Below, piece by piece: positions 5,962 through 12,465 of a stretch of 12,520 nucleotides of DNA. This stretch comes from DATEUP01 sp035283065 (GTDB taxonomy: Archaea > Thermoplasmatota > DTKX01 > DATEUP01). The position numbers and the translations under genes are program-made. The stretch is taken from NCBI GenBank assembly GCA_035283065.1, contig DATEUP010000239.1, positions 1 to 12,520 of the forward strand. Reading direction: 5' to 3'. The notes beneath the pieces were generated by a model, which saw only the letters and a program-made list of their open reading frames with translations, did not search any database and had not been told where the DNA came from. Position 1 is the first letter of the stretch, and every line of letters begins with the position of its first letter.

Positions 5962-5982
5962 GGGCTGCCCCCGCCCTAGAGT

Positions 5983-5990
5983 TACAAATA
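5983..5990 (+). promoter_or_regulatory. TATA-like box for tRNA-Val
   Basis: TACAAATA within GAGTTACAAATAGGG. Its centre lies about 32 bases before the first base of the tRNA, so transcription would start around 6013. It is the only AT-rich stretch in the gap after the reductase stop codon. Confidence 0.6.
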
Positions 5991-6018
5991 GGGCGCCCTC
6001 GATCGCGCGATTCCCCTC

Positions 6019-6090
6019 GGGTCCATGGTCTAGCGGCATGACGTTTCCCTGACACGGAGAAGGTCGCAGGTTCGAATCCTGCTGGACCCA
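6019..6090 (+). tRNA. tRNA-Val (anticodon GAC)
   Basis: A full cloverleaf folds by hand. The acceptor stem is GGGTCCA paired with TGGACCC, with discriminator A at 6090. The D arm is GTC-TAGCGGCAT-GAC. The anticodon stem is TTTCC/GGAGA (one T-G wobble) with loop CTGACAC, placing GAC at positions 34-36. The variable loop is AGGTC, and the T arm is GCAGG-TTCGAAT-CCTGC. It decodes GUC and GUU valine codons. No intron and no encoded CCA (CTTCC follows), as is common in archaea. No T-run terminator is obvious after it. Confidence 0.95.
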
Positions 6091-6116
6091 CTTCCCCGCT
6101 TCGCGAGCGCACGCGC

Positions 6117-6908
6117 CTACTCCTCTTCGGAGCCGGCCGCCTTTCCCGAGGAAGGGCCCTCCCCCTTCCTCTTGGCCACCTCGGGCGCGAGCGCGAGCAG
6201 CATCCCGAAGTACGACCACGCGTGGCCCCCCGCGATCACGTCGCCGATCGCGCGCGCCCAGTTCCAGACGATGAGCCCGCCGTCCTGCGAGGGGCCAAGC
6301 TTGAGGTCGTAGAACCCCGGGTCGCGCGTGGAGATCGTGACGCCAAACCCCTGCTTCTCCCCGATCGCCGCGGCAAACTCGAAGAGGTAAGCCGGCGAGA
6401 AGACGTACATGCAAAGGAGCTCGCGCGACGCGAGGGCCTTCTCGAACCACGCGTGCTCCTTGATCCACACGCCCGCCGCCTCGTCTTTCAGCCTCTCGAC
6501 GAGCTCCTGCAGGTCGACCATCACGGGCTTGTCCCTCCCCTGCGCGGCCTCCGCGCAGTGGCTCACGAGGGCGTCGAGCGCGGGCGTCATGACCTCCATC
6601 GCCTCGCGCTCGTCCTCGAAGGCCACGGGGATCGCGATGACGCCCCGCCCTTCGCCCACGAGGTCGATCACGACGCGCCGTCCTTCGCGCGCCTCGCGCG
6701 CTGCGGTAAGCCAGATGCGCCGGAGCGGCGCCGTGGCACCCGACCTGAGCGGGTCCTTCGGGTCGATCTCGCCCGTCCGCCAAACCACGACATTCTCCCC
6801 GAGCCCTTTTTGCTTCCTCGGCAGGGGCGCCCCCTTCGGCCGGGGCTTCGGAGGCCGCTTCGGGCCACCCGCGGCTGGCCCGCGCCTTGCGCTCCCGTGT
6901 CCCGCCAT
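6117..6908 (-). CDS. Conserved-looking soluble protein of unknown function
   Basis: 263 aa from ATG at 6908. I do not recognise the family. Residues 1-37 are basic and Pro/Gly/Ala-rich (KRPPKPRPKGAPLPRKQKG) and look disordered, a possible nucleic-acid or ribosome contact. From about residue 38 the chain has alternating strands and helices: ENVVVWRTGEID, RRIWLTAAREAREGRRVVIDLV, RGVIAIPVAF, a helix with PALDALVSH, KPVMVDLQELVERL, LLCMYVFSPAYLFEF, GFGVTISTRDPGFYDLKLG and GLIVWNWARAIGDVI. It ends in a charged SEEE tail. There is no signal peptide, membrane helix or obvious catalytic motif. An upstream TTG at 6941 would add 11 residues; I prefer the ATG. It shares a divergent promoter region with the 93-aa zinc-ribbon gene. 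Amino-acid patterning supports a real gene. Confidence 0.75.
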   Translation of the reverse strand: MAGHGSARRGPAAGGPKRPPKPRPKGAPLPRKQKGLGENVVVWRTGEIDPKDPLRSGATAPLRRIWLTAAREAREGRRVVIDLVGEGRGVIAIPVAFEDEREAMEVMTPALDALVSHCAEAAQGRDKPVMVDLQELVERLKDEAAGVWIKEHAWFEKALASRELLCMYVFSPAYLFEFAAAIGEKQGFGVTISTRDPGFYDLKLGPSQDGGLIVWNWARAIGDVIAGGHAWSYFGMLLALAPEVAKRKGEGPSSGKAAGSEEE

Positions 6909-6989
6909 CGGGCCGGCACGAGCGCGCGGGGTGCCCTTCAAGGTTCGGTCAGGGCCTCAAGGCCCGCGGCCGCGCCTTTCCGCAAAGCC

Positions 6990-6997
6990 TTATCATA
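6990..6997 (+). promoter_or_regulatory. TATA-like box for the 93-aa zinc-ribbon gene
   Basis: TTATCATA within GCCTTATCATACG. Its centre is about 26 bases before GTG 7019, the exact geometry of a leaderless transcript. Read on the minus strand (TATGATAA) it could also serve the divergent gene that starts at 6908. Confidence 0.6.
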
Positions 6998-7018
6998 CGT
7001 GGCCGGGGCTTTTCCCCC

Positions 7019-7300
7019 GTGGTCGAGTCGATCTGCCCGCGCTGCGGCAAGCAGACGGACGGCGAGATGGTCGACGAGGACCTCTACATCCTCGTCGTGT
7101 GCGACAAGTGCGAGGTGATCCTCGGGATCCTCCCGAAGTTCTACCAGAAGGCCACGTGGAAGGCCGGCAAGCCCCGCGAAGCGGGCGAGGAGGCCGACGA
7201 GGCCGCGCCCGCCGCGGCGAAGGGCGAACCCGGGGCCTCGACGATCCAGGCGCTCGAGCGCAAGAAGCGCACCGAAGACCGCCGCCTCAGGTGGTCCTGA
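7019..7300 (+). CDS. 93-aa zinc-ribbon protein, unknown function
   Basis: Starting at GTG 7019 the protein opens MVESICPRCGKQTDGEMVDE, with knuckles C6-P-R-C9 and C28-D-K-C31 making one zinc ribbon in residues 1-35. A hydrophobic/aromatic segment (VILGILPKFYQK) follows, then a charged, Ala/Glu-rich linker (50-75) and a basic C-terminal helix (STIQALERKKRTEDRRLRWS). It is probably cytoplasmic and probably contacts RNA, ribosomes or a protein partner, but that is inference from the fold. The frame is open further upstream (to 6887), but that part is Arg/Gly-rich and contains the TATA box, so the short, leaderless form is preferred. The last 14 bp overlap the end of the convergent cysteine-rich gene. 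Confidence 0.8.
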   Translation: MVESICPRCGKQTDGEMVDEDLYILVVCDKCEVILGILPKFYQKATWKAGKPREAGEEADEAAPAAAKGEPGASTIQALERKKRTEDRRLRWS

Positions 7301-8882
7301 CCTCGAGCGGCTCGTGCACGCCGAGCGCCTCGAGCGCCGCGCGCAGGGCCTCGGCGTAGCCTTCCGCGCGGCAGTCAAGTAGCGCGCGGGCAGCCGCCCT
7401 TCCGTGCGTGCCCCTTTCGAGCTCGACCTTCGTGAACTGCCACTCCCGGCCGCCCCCCTTCTCGAGCGCCCCGAGGAAGGCCCACGCGACGGCGCCTGCC
7501 GAGGGCGACCCCGAGCGCCCGGCGTCGATCTCCCGCAGCGCCGCTTGGGGGCCGCCGCGGCGGAAGGCGCGCGCGATCCTGTCGGCGAGCGCCGCCTCGT
7601 CGCCAAGCCGCTTGAAGGATGGCAGCGCCGTGTCGATCGCCGCCTCCCGCGCGAGCTTGACCGCCCGGCTCACGAGCGTGGCCGGGGCCTCGTTCGGCTT
7701 GGCCTCCTTGAGGACCTGCGAGGCGACTTCGCCGTCCCCGCAGGCTGCCTCGAGGATCGCCTGCCCCTGCTCGGCCCAGAACTTGCCCAAGAGCTTCGAG
7801 GGCGTCAGCGTGTCGAGCACGACATCGCCCGCCGCGCTTCCAAGGGCCGCTTCGAGCGCCCTGCGCATCTCGACCTCCGGCGCGAGCCCGTCGATGATCC
7901 GCTTGTGGTCGCGGCCGTGGCAGGCGCCGTCGGCGAAAACGAAGCCCTCGCCGCGCGCCGAGGCCTCCTGCAAAGCGCGCTTCAGCGTCCGTTGAAGCAC
8001 CTGCTCGTCGGTCACCTTCGCCTTGTGGAACGCCTCGAGGTCTTCCTCCTGGACCTCCACGCGCCCTTCGAAGTGGCAGGACTTGGCGTCGGCCTCGCGA
8101 CAGGCTGGGCGGAGCTCGACCCACACCTCGACCTGCTCGAGGACCTTGGGGCCCACCGCGTACTTGCGCAGGTCCTCCGAGAGGTTCCCACCCCCCGCGC
8201 ACCCTTCGCAAACGCGGAAGGTCGCGCCGGAGCGCTTCCATCGTGCCGCGAGGTGGGTCTCCGAGGCCTCCCTCGGCACGTTCGGGGCCATCGCCTTGAG
8301 GTGCGCGCACGTGAAGTCCTCGCCCGCCGCCTGGAGAGCGGGCCGGTGGATCGCCGCGCACTGGGCAAGGTACGGCAGGGGAGGCGCGGGGTCCCGCGCC
8401 GTGCACGTTAGCCCCTCGTCGGTCGAGAAGAGGTAGACGCCCCTAAAGCCCCGCGCGTACGGGAGGTACGCAAGGAGCCGCAGGCCCTTTTCCGTGTAGT
8501 TCTGGACCCCCGCCTGCACCTCCTTCTTCGCGTTGCCCCGCTGGACGAACTTCACCTCCGCGCCCCCAAAGGGGTTTGCAAACCCCGCCAGCATGGGGAC
8601 ATCGTCCGCGAAGAGCAGGTCAAGCGCACCCGCGTACGCGCGGGCCAGCGGGGTCCCGCGCCTCGAGGCCCGCCGAAGCGCGCTCCGGCTCTCGGCCACC
8701 TTCTTCACGCGTCCGAGCTTTCGCGAAAGCGAGGGGCGCGGGCAACCGCCCGAGTGCGCGCACCGCGGCAGCAAGACGCTCGGGTCGTCCTTCATCCGCT
8801 CGACCCTTTCGGTGAGCCGGCCCGCCAGGTGCTTCGGGAGGGAACGGCTCGAAACCCGCAGTTGGCGCTTCGGCGGAGCCAT
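7287..8882 (-). CDS. 531-aa cysteine-rich protein, unknown; weak PD-(D/E)XK nuclease-like motif
   Basis: 531 aa from ATG at 8882 (an ATG at 8966 would add 28 residues of disordered-looking sequence). Family not recognised. The N-terminus is basic (PPKRQLRVSSRSLPKHLAGR). Cysteines fall in groups: C41/H43/C47, C160, C175, C192, C225-x2-C228, C261/C269 and C321-H322. This pattern suits zinc or an Fe-S cluster. Residues about 91-155 read FADDVPMLAG, then GGAEVKFVQRG, then EVQAGVQNYTEKGLRLLAYL and RGVYLFSTDEG. An acidic residue, a following E-V-K, then a Gln-Tyr helix and a strand is the order seen in PD-(D/E)XK nucleases, some of which (Cas4/AddB types) also carry cysteine clusters. This is a hypothesis only. 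The C-terminal 200 residues are helical and Ala-rich without membrane spans. Convergent overlap with the 93-aa zinc-ribbon gene is 14 bp. Confidence 0.75.
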   Translation of the reverse strand: MAPPKRQLRVSSRSLPKHLAGRLTERVERMKDDPSVLLPRCAHSGGCPRPSLSRKLGRVKKVAESRSALRRASRRGTPLARAYAGALDLLFADDVPMLAGFANPFGGAEVKFVQRGNAKKEVQAGVQNYTEKGLRLLAYLPYARGFRGVYLFSTDEGLTCTARDPAPPLPYLAQCAAIHRPALQAAGEDFTCAHLKAMAPNVPREASETHLAARWKRSGATFRVCEGCAGGGNLSEDLRKYAVGPKVLEQVEVWVELRPACREADAKSCHFEGRVEVQEEDLEAFHKAKVTDEQVLQRTLKRALQEASARGEGFVFADGACHGRDHKRIIDGLAPEVEMRRALEAALGSAAGDVVLDTLTPSKLLGKFWAEQGQAILEAACGDGEVASQVLKEAKPNEAPATLVSRAVKLAREAAIDTALPSFKRLGDEAALADRIARAFRRGGPQAALREIDAGRSGSPSAGAVAWAFLGALEKGGGREWQFTKVELERGTHGRAAARALLDCRAEGYAEALRAALEALGVHEPLEVRTT

Positions 8883-9025
8883 GGCAAACGGGGCCCATGC
8901 CCGCGCCTTTGTTCTAGTTTGCGGGGCCTTGGCGCCAGCGTCCCGCCCTCGTCCGGGTGCCGCCATCGCGCCGCTTGAGACGTCGCGGGGCAGGCAGCCG
9001 AAAACGTGGGTACTTGAATGGATTA

Positions 9026-9036
9026 GAATATTTATG
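9026..9036. promoter_or_regulatory. Strong TATA-like element in an AT-rich island
   Basis: GAATATTTATG (minus strand CATAAATATTC) lies in the least GC-rich stretch of the window, about 9010-9075. On the minus strand it would start transcription near 9004, ahead of the cysteine-rich gene, with a leader of about 40 bases to ATG 8966 or 120 bases to ATG 8882. On the plus strand it would start near 9058. Which direction it serves cannot be decided by eye. Confidence 0.5.
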
Positions 9037-9053
9037 GCTTGTTTTGTGCCAGC

Positions 9054-9060
9054 CTTTATC
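9054..9060 (+). promoter_or_regulatory. TATA-like box for the 196-aa gene
   Basis: CTTTATC in the context AGCCTTTATCTCC, the same form as the boxes in front of the genes at 2926 and 7019. Transcription would start around 9084, before both candidate GTG starts (9101 and 9131). Confidence 0.5.
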
Positions 9061-9130
9061 TCCAACATTCTGGCTTGTAGGGGAATAGACCCGGGAGCCC
9101 GTGTCCTCGTGGGGTTCAAGGGGGCGACTC

Positions 9131-9721
9131 GTGCAAGCAGAAGTCGGGCTCATCGCCGCACTTACCGGGGACTTTTGGCGCTTCGCGCGCCTCGTGCTCG
9201 AGGCTCAGGTCCTTGCCGACCTCGAAGCCGACTGCATCCGCGCGGGCCTCCGCGTTCCCGGGCGCCCCTTCCCGGTGCCTAGCGGCGATGCGCCCCCGTT
9301 CCGCCGGGTCATCGACCTCGCGGGCCGGCGCGCGGGGCCCGCGGCGCTACGGCGGCTCGGTTTCGCCTGCGGGTCGAGCGCGGCCCGCCCCTTCGAGGCG
9401 AACGTCCTGTCGCCGAACGAGGGGGCCCTCCGCATGGTCTCCGCCTTCGAACGTGCATGCGGCGCCCGCGGGTGGAGCGCAAGAGCGGACGGCAGGTCGT
9501 CCCTTGCCCTTCCCCTCGCCTTCGAGCCGCCCGCCTCCCCGGCCTTCCTTGCCTTTGTCTCGGGCTTCGCCAAGGGGGCCGCGACCCGCCTCAACGAAGG
9601 CGTGGTCCCCGAGATCCGCCGGGGGCCGGAGGGCCCCAAAGCCCTTGCCACGGCTTTCCGGTGGAGCCCTCGGGATGCCGTCGGAACCCTCAGGGGTGGA
9701 CGAAGAACACCGCGCAGATGA
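9131..9721 (+). CDS. 196-aa protein of unknown function
   Basis: GTG at 9131 gives MQAEVGLIAALTGDFWRFARLVLEAQ, a plausible amphipathic N-terminal helix, six bases after an AAGGGGGC purine run. A GTG at 9101 in the same frame would add 10 residues. The middle is Arg/Ala/Gly-rich with three scattered cysteines. A stretch near residues 100-150 (MVSAFERACGARGWSARADG, LALPLAFEPPASPAFLAFVSGFAKG) alternates strands and helices like a compact alpha/beta domain. The last 30 residues are low in complexity and basic. No membrane span, signal peptide or known motif is seen. Its last 32 bp overlap the antiporter gene on the opposite strand, so the basic tail may be a read-on into antisense sequence. Reality of the gene is likely, function unknown. 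Confidence 0.65.
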   Translation: MQAEVGLIAALTGDFWRFARLVLEAQVLADLEADCIRAGLRVPGRPFPVPSGDAPPFRRVIDLAGRRAGPAALRRLGFACGSSAARPFEANVLSPNEGALRMVSAFERACGARGWSARADGRSSLALPLAFEPPASPAFLAFVSGFAKGAATRLNEGVVPEIRRGPEGPKALATAFRWSPRDAVGTLRGGRRTPRR

Positions 9722-10874
9722 TCACGTACACGCCCACGAGGAGCGCGCCCTCGAACCAGTTTGCCTCCTCGTCGATCGACACCGCGTAGGCCACCGCAAC
9801 CGCGACGGCGATTGCGAAGAGCTCGAAGACCTCGAAGACAAGCTCCATCGGCCGTCCGATCGCGAAGGAGTAGAAGATGAGGACCGGCGCCACGAAGAGG
9901 GCGATCTGCGCGGAGGAGCCCGCCGCGATCTGGAACGCGAGGTCCATCTTGTTCTTCAAGGCGACGAGGATCGCGGTCGAGTGCTCGGCTGCGTTGCCGA
10001 CGATCGCGACGATGACGACCCCGACAAAAAGCTCCGAGAGCCCCAGCGTGCTTGTGAGCCCCTCGACAGAGGAGACGAGGGCCTCGGCCATGAGCGCGAC
10101 GCCGCCCGTGGCAAGCGCCATCACCGCGAGCGCCTTCCTCTTCGACCAGGCCGCGGCCTCCGCGGGCACCTCCTCGTGGAAGAGGTGCTTGTGCGTGACA
10201 AGCGAGTAGACGAGGCCGAGGAGGTAGACGGCAAGCATGACGGCGCCCACGACGAGCGAGAGGGCGAGGAGCCGGGCGCGCTCCTCGTCGGCGGGAAGCG
10301 GCGCCGTGCCCGGCGCAAAGACGCCGGGCGCGAGCGACGAGTAGTAGAAGAGCGCGGGCAGCGCGAGGGCGATCACGCTGAGGGTCATGAGCGAGAGGGA
10401 ATTCATCGTCCCCCGCCGGTGGAGCGTCATGGTCTTGTGCTTCGCGCCGCCGGCGAGCATCGACATCCCGAGGATGAGCAGCAGGTTGGCTACGATGCTC
10501 CCGGTGAGCGAGGCCTTTACGACCTCGAAGAGGCCCGCGGAGACTGCAAGGACCGCAATGATGAGTTCGACCGCGTTTCCAAACGTCGCGTTCAGGAGGC
10601 CGCCGATCGCCGGCCCCGCGTGGGCCGCGTACTCTTCGGTCGCCCGCCCAAGGAGCGCGGAGAGCGGGACGATGGCAACGGCGGCGAGGAGGAACACCGT
10701 CGCGGGATCGACGTGTGCCAGGTCCGCGACAAGCGCGGCCGGCAGGAAACCGAGGAGGCCCCGCAGCGCCCACTCCCACTTCTTCGAGCCCGAGAAGAGC
10801 GGCTCGACCTTGAGCCGCGAGAGTCCGTGCGGCCCGGCGTCGGCGTCGGCCCCCGCCGAGGGTTCCCCGCCCAT
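9690..10874 (-). CDS. Ca2+/H+ antiporter, CAX family
   Basis: 394 aa from ATG. CAX proteins export Ca2+ (sometimes other cations) from the cytoplasm in exchange for protons. The two inverted alpha-repeat signatures are complete: GLLNATFGNAVELIIAV (residues 92-108, acidic E103) and GNAAEHSTAILVALKNKMD (293-311, E297 and H298), the latter followed by QIAAGSSAQIALFVAPVLIF. About ten to eleven hydrophobic spans are visible from residue 36 to the C-terminus. A charged loop with PADEER and HKHLFHEE divides the halves, similar to the acidic loop of CAX proteins. Length is typical (350-450 aa). The first 30 residues are polar and probably cytoplasmic. The gene is divergent from the zinc-ribbon/winged-helix gene, with a perfect 9-bp inverted repeat at 10890-10914 in its promoter region, suggesting local regulation. 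Ca2+ specificity is a family inference. Confidence 0.95.
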   Translation of the reverse strand: MGGEPSAGADADAGPHGLSRLKVEPLFSGSKKWEWALRGLLGFLPAALVADLAHVDPATVFLLAAVAIVPLSALLGRATEEYAAHAGPAIGGLLNATFGNAVELIIAVLAVSAGLFEVVKASLTGSIVANLLLILGMSMLAGGAKHKTMTLHRRGTMNSLSLMTLSVIALALPALFYYSSLAPGVFAPGTAPLPADEERARLLALSLVVGAVMLAVYLLGLVYSLVTHKHLFHEEVPAEAAAWSKRKALAVMALATGGVALMAEALVSSVEGLTSTLGLSELFVGVVIVAIVGNAAEHSTAILVALKNKMDLAFQIAAGSSAQIALFVAPVLIFYSFAIGRPMELVFEVFELFAIAVAVAVAYAVSIDEEANWFEGALLVGVYVIICAVFFVHP

Positions 10875-10889
10875 CCGACCGCCCGTGCG

Positions 10890-10914
10890 AACCTTCTTGC
10901 CGTTGAAGAAGGTT
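10890..10914. promoter_or_regulatory. Perfect 9-bp inverted repeat between divergent genes, candidate operator
   Basis: AACCTTCTT and AAGAAGGTT are separated by seven bases (GCCGTTG). The arms match perfectly over nine positions in the intergenic region between the antiporter (start 10874) and the zinc-ribbon/winged-helix gene (start 10961). The element begins 16 bases before the antiporter ATG and covers the place where its TATA box would be expected. An operator for a dimeric regulator is the simplest reading; a leader-RNA hairpin is the alternative. Confidence 0.5.
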
Positions 10915-10960
10915 TGCCGCGGGGCCGCCGAGCCACGGTCGGCATACCGGGAGCCTTTGC

Positions 10961-11458
10961 ATGACTGCCTACCTGGTGGTGGCCTGCCCCCGGTGCGGGG
11001 CCATGCGCGTCGCCGAAGCCGAGCGCAAGACGGCGTCGTGCCCGCGATGCGGCGCCCGCATCGAGTTGTCCGGCTTCCCGCCGCTCCTCAAGAGCGCCTC
11101 CCTCGACGAAGCGCGCGCTTTCATCGGCTCGAAGGGCGCCAAGGACGCGGGGCGGGCCTTGGCGTTTGCCCGCGAAGTCCAGGCGGCCGCCCGTGCGCCG
11201 ACAACGGCCCGCGAAAAGGAGCGCGCGCGCATCGCGGCCGCGGTCGGGGCCGCCTCGGGGCGCACGAACCAACTGAAACTCATCTTGCGGCGCGGCTTCG
11301 AGGCCTTCGGCGAGATTGCGGTCGAGGACCTCGCCCGGATCTGCGACCTCGCAGAGCTCCCCTGGTCCGGCGCCGAGCTTGCGGAGGCCGCCCTCGAGCA
11401 AGGCCTTGCCGCCCGCGCAAAAAGCGGCGCACTCGTCCCGCTCCGCGAGGGCCGCTGA
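10961..11458 (+). CDS. Zinc-ribbon plus winged-helix protein (DUF5817-like), possible regulator
   Basis: 165 aa from ATG, preceded by GGGAG about seven bases upstream. Residues 1-36 form a zinc ribbon: C9-P-R-C12 and C27-P-R-C30 around an AEAERKTASC turn. A helical linker follows (48-100, LDEARAFIGSKGAKDAGRAL). Residues about 104-162 look like a winged helix: QLKLILRRGFEAFGEIAVEDLARICDLAELPWSGAELAEAALEQGL and a short wing ending in GALVPLR. The same order (N-terminal ribbon resembling DUF1922, linker, C-terminal winged helix) is known from archaeal proteins annotated as DUF5817; I make this match from memory, so it is moderate. DNA binding is likely, targets unknown. Its divergent position next to the antiporter, with an inverted repeat between them, makes that shared promoter a candidate target. 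It ends 8 bp from the convergent transglutaminase-like gene. Confidence 0.8.
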   Translation: MTAYLVVACPRCGAMRVAEAERKTASCPRCGARIELSGFPPLLKSASLDEARAFIGSKGAKDAGRALAFAREVQAAARAPTTAREKERARIAAAVGAASGRTNQLKLILRRGFEAFGEIAVEDLARICDLAELPWSGAELAEAALEQGLAARAKSGALVPLREGR

Positions 11459-11466
11459 AGCGCGCC

Positions 11467-12465
11467 TCACGGGTGGAAGTAGTTCACGACCCCGCTTGTC
11501 CTGAAGTTGTCGTGCGTTATCGACTGCGTGACGGAAAACGGCGGGGTCGTCTGGGGCACGTAGGAAAGCAGCGTGTAGTAGTCCTGAAGGTGCTGCGCGT
11601 CCCCGTCCGAGCTCCAGTCGCTGAAGTGGTAGGGGTCGCGGATCAGGAAGAGCTTGTTCACCACATCGACCGTCGCCTCGACGCCGCCGCCGGCCTTCAG
11701 CGGGATGTACACATTCGCCCACCCGTGCGCGCCCCACTGGTCACGGAATTCGTCGTAGAGGAGCCCGAGCTCGAGCCATGCCGGGATCCCGAGGTAGCGC
11801 GCCATCGAGATGAAGAGGACCGAGAAGTCGTCGCAGTCGCCCCCGCGCCGCGCCTGCGTCTCCTCCGAGGTCTGGGGCTCGAAGTTCGCCGTCGTCTGGT
11901 ACGCGTAGTTCGAGAGGAGCCACGTGTAGAGGTCGTCGATCTGCTGGAGGTAGGGCTTCGTCGGGTTCGTGATCTGGTCGGCAAGCGCGCGCACCGCGGG
12001 CGAATTCGGGTTGATCTTCCACTCGGGGTCGAGGTACCGCGACGTGTACGAGGAGGGCACGTCTGCGGTCGTCCCGACATCCTCCGCCTTGATGTCCCAG
12101 ACGAAGGTCGTCATCCTGAGGTGGTAGCGCACGGAGACGGTCGAGGTCCCGCCGGCGGGCACGGTGGCGTTCCACCACCACTTCGTCGACTCCGAGGTAT
12201 GCTGGGGGTTCTCGACGACCTCGACGAGGTCCTGCATCCCGGGGATGTCGTAGGGGATCGCGAGGTTGAGGCTGTAACTTACGGCGCCCCCGGGGGCGCT
12301 CATCACGAAGGACCTAGTGATGTTGAACTCCGCCGTCCTTGGAAACGCACGCTGGTTGAAGGTGTTCGGGTTGAGGTTCAGCGCGATGTCCTTGTACTTC
12401 TCGAATACCGGGAGGGACGAGAGGATGAGCGCGACGAGGATTACGGCGACGATCGCCGCGCGCAT
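11467..12465 (-). CDS. Membrane-anchored transglutaminase-like cysteine protein, possibly 5'-truncated by the window
   Basis: 332 aa from ATG at 12465. Residues 4-20 are a hydrophobic N-terminal segment (AIVAVILVALILSSLPV), a signal anchor, so the rest lies outside the cell. Residues 45-125 form a beta-rich domain (FNITRSFVMSAPGGAVSYSL, STVSVRYHLRM). The transglutaminase-like core carries the triad: C211 in GGDCDDFSVLF, H247 in WGAHGWANVY, and D267 in EATVDVV. The helix before Cys (YLQQIDDLYTWLLSNYAYQT) is characteristic. Such domains act as proteases, amidases or crosslinkers of peptides; the substrate is unknown. The frame stays open from the ATG to the window edge, with protein-like residues (LTSPALTYN) before Met1. 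Neither an SD nor a TATA box is near the ATG, so the true start may lie further upstream, outside the window. Confidence 0.88.
   Translation of the reverse strand: MRAAIVAVILVALILSSLPVFEKYKDIALNLNPNTFNQRAFPRTAEFNITRSFVMSAPGGAVSYSLNLAIPYDIPGMQDLVEVVENPQHTSESTKWWWNATVPAGGTSTVSVRYHLRMTTFVWDIKAEDVGTTADVPSSYTSRYLDPEWKINPNSPAVRALADQITNPTKPYLQQIDDLYTWLLSNYAYQTTANFEPQTSEETQARRGGDCDDFSVLFISMARYLGIPAWLELGLLYDEFRDQWGAHGWANVYIPLKAGGGVEATVDVVNKLFLIRDPYHFSDWSSDGDAQHLQDYYTLLSYVPQTTPPFSVTQSITHDNFRTSGVVNYFHP

Noticed and set aside
5281..6783. Long minus-strand frame spanning the reductase end and the tRNA
   Set aside because: It runs antisense through the reductase and through tRNA-Val, and its sequence has no domain character.
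9205..10964. Overlapping long frames on both strands across the antiporter
   Set aside because: Both are out of frame with the CAX antiporter, whose two signature repeats and membrane spans are unmistakable. The products are His/Arg/Asp-rich shadows.
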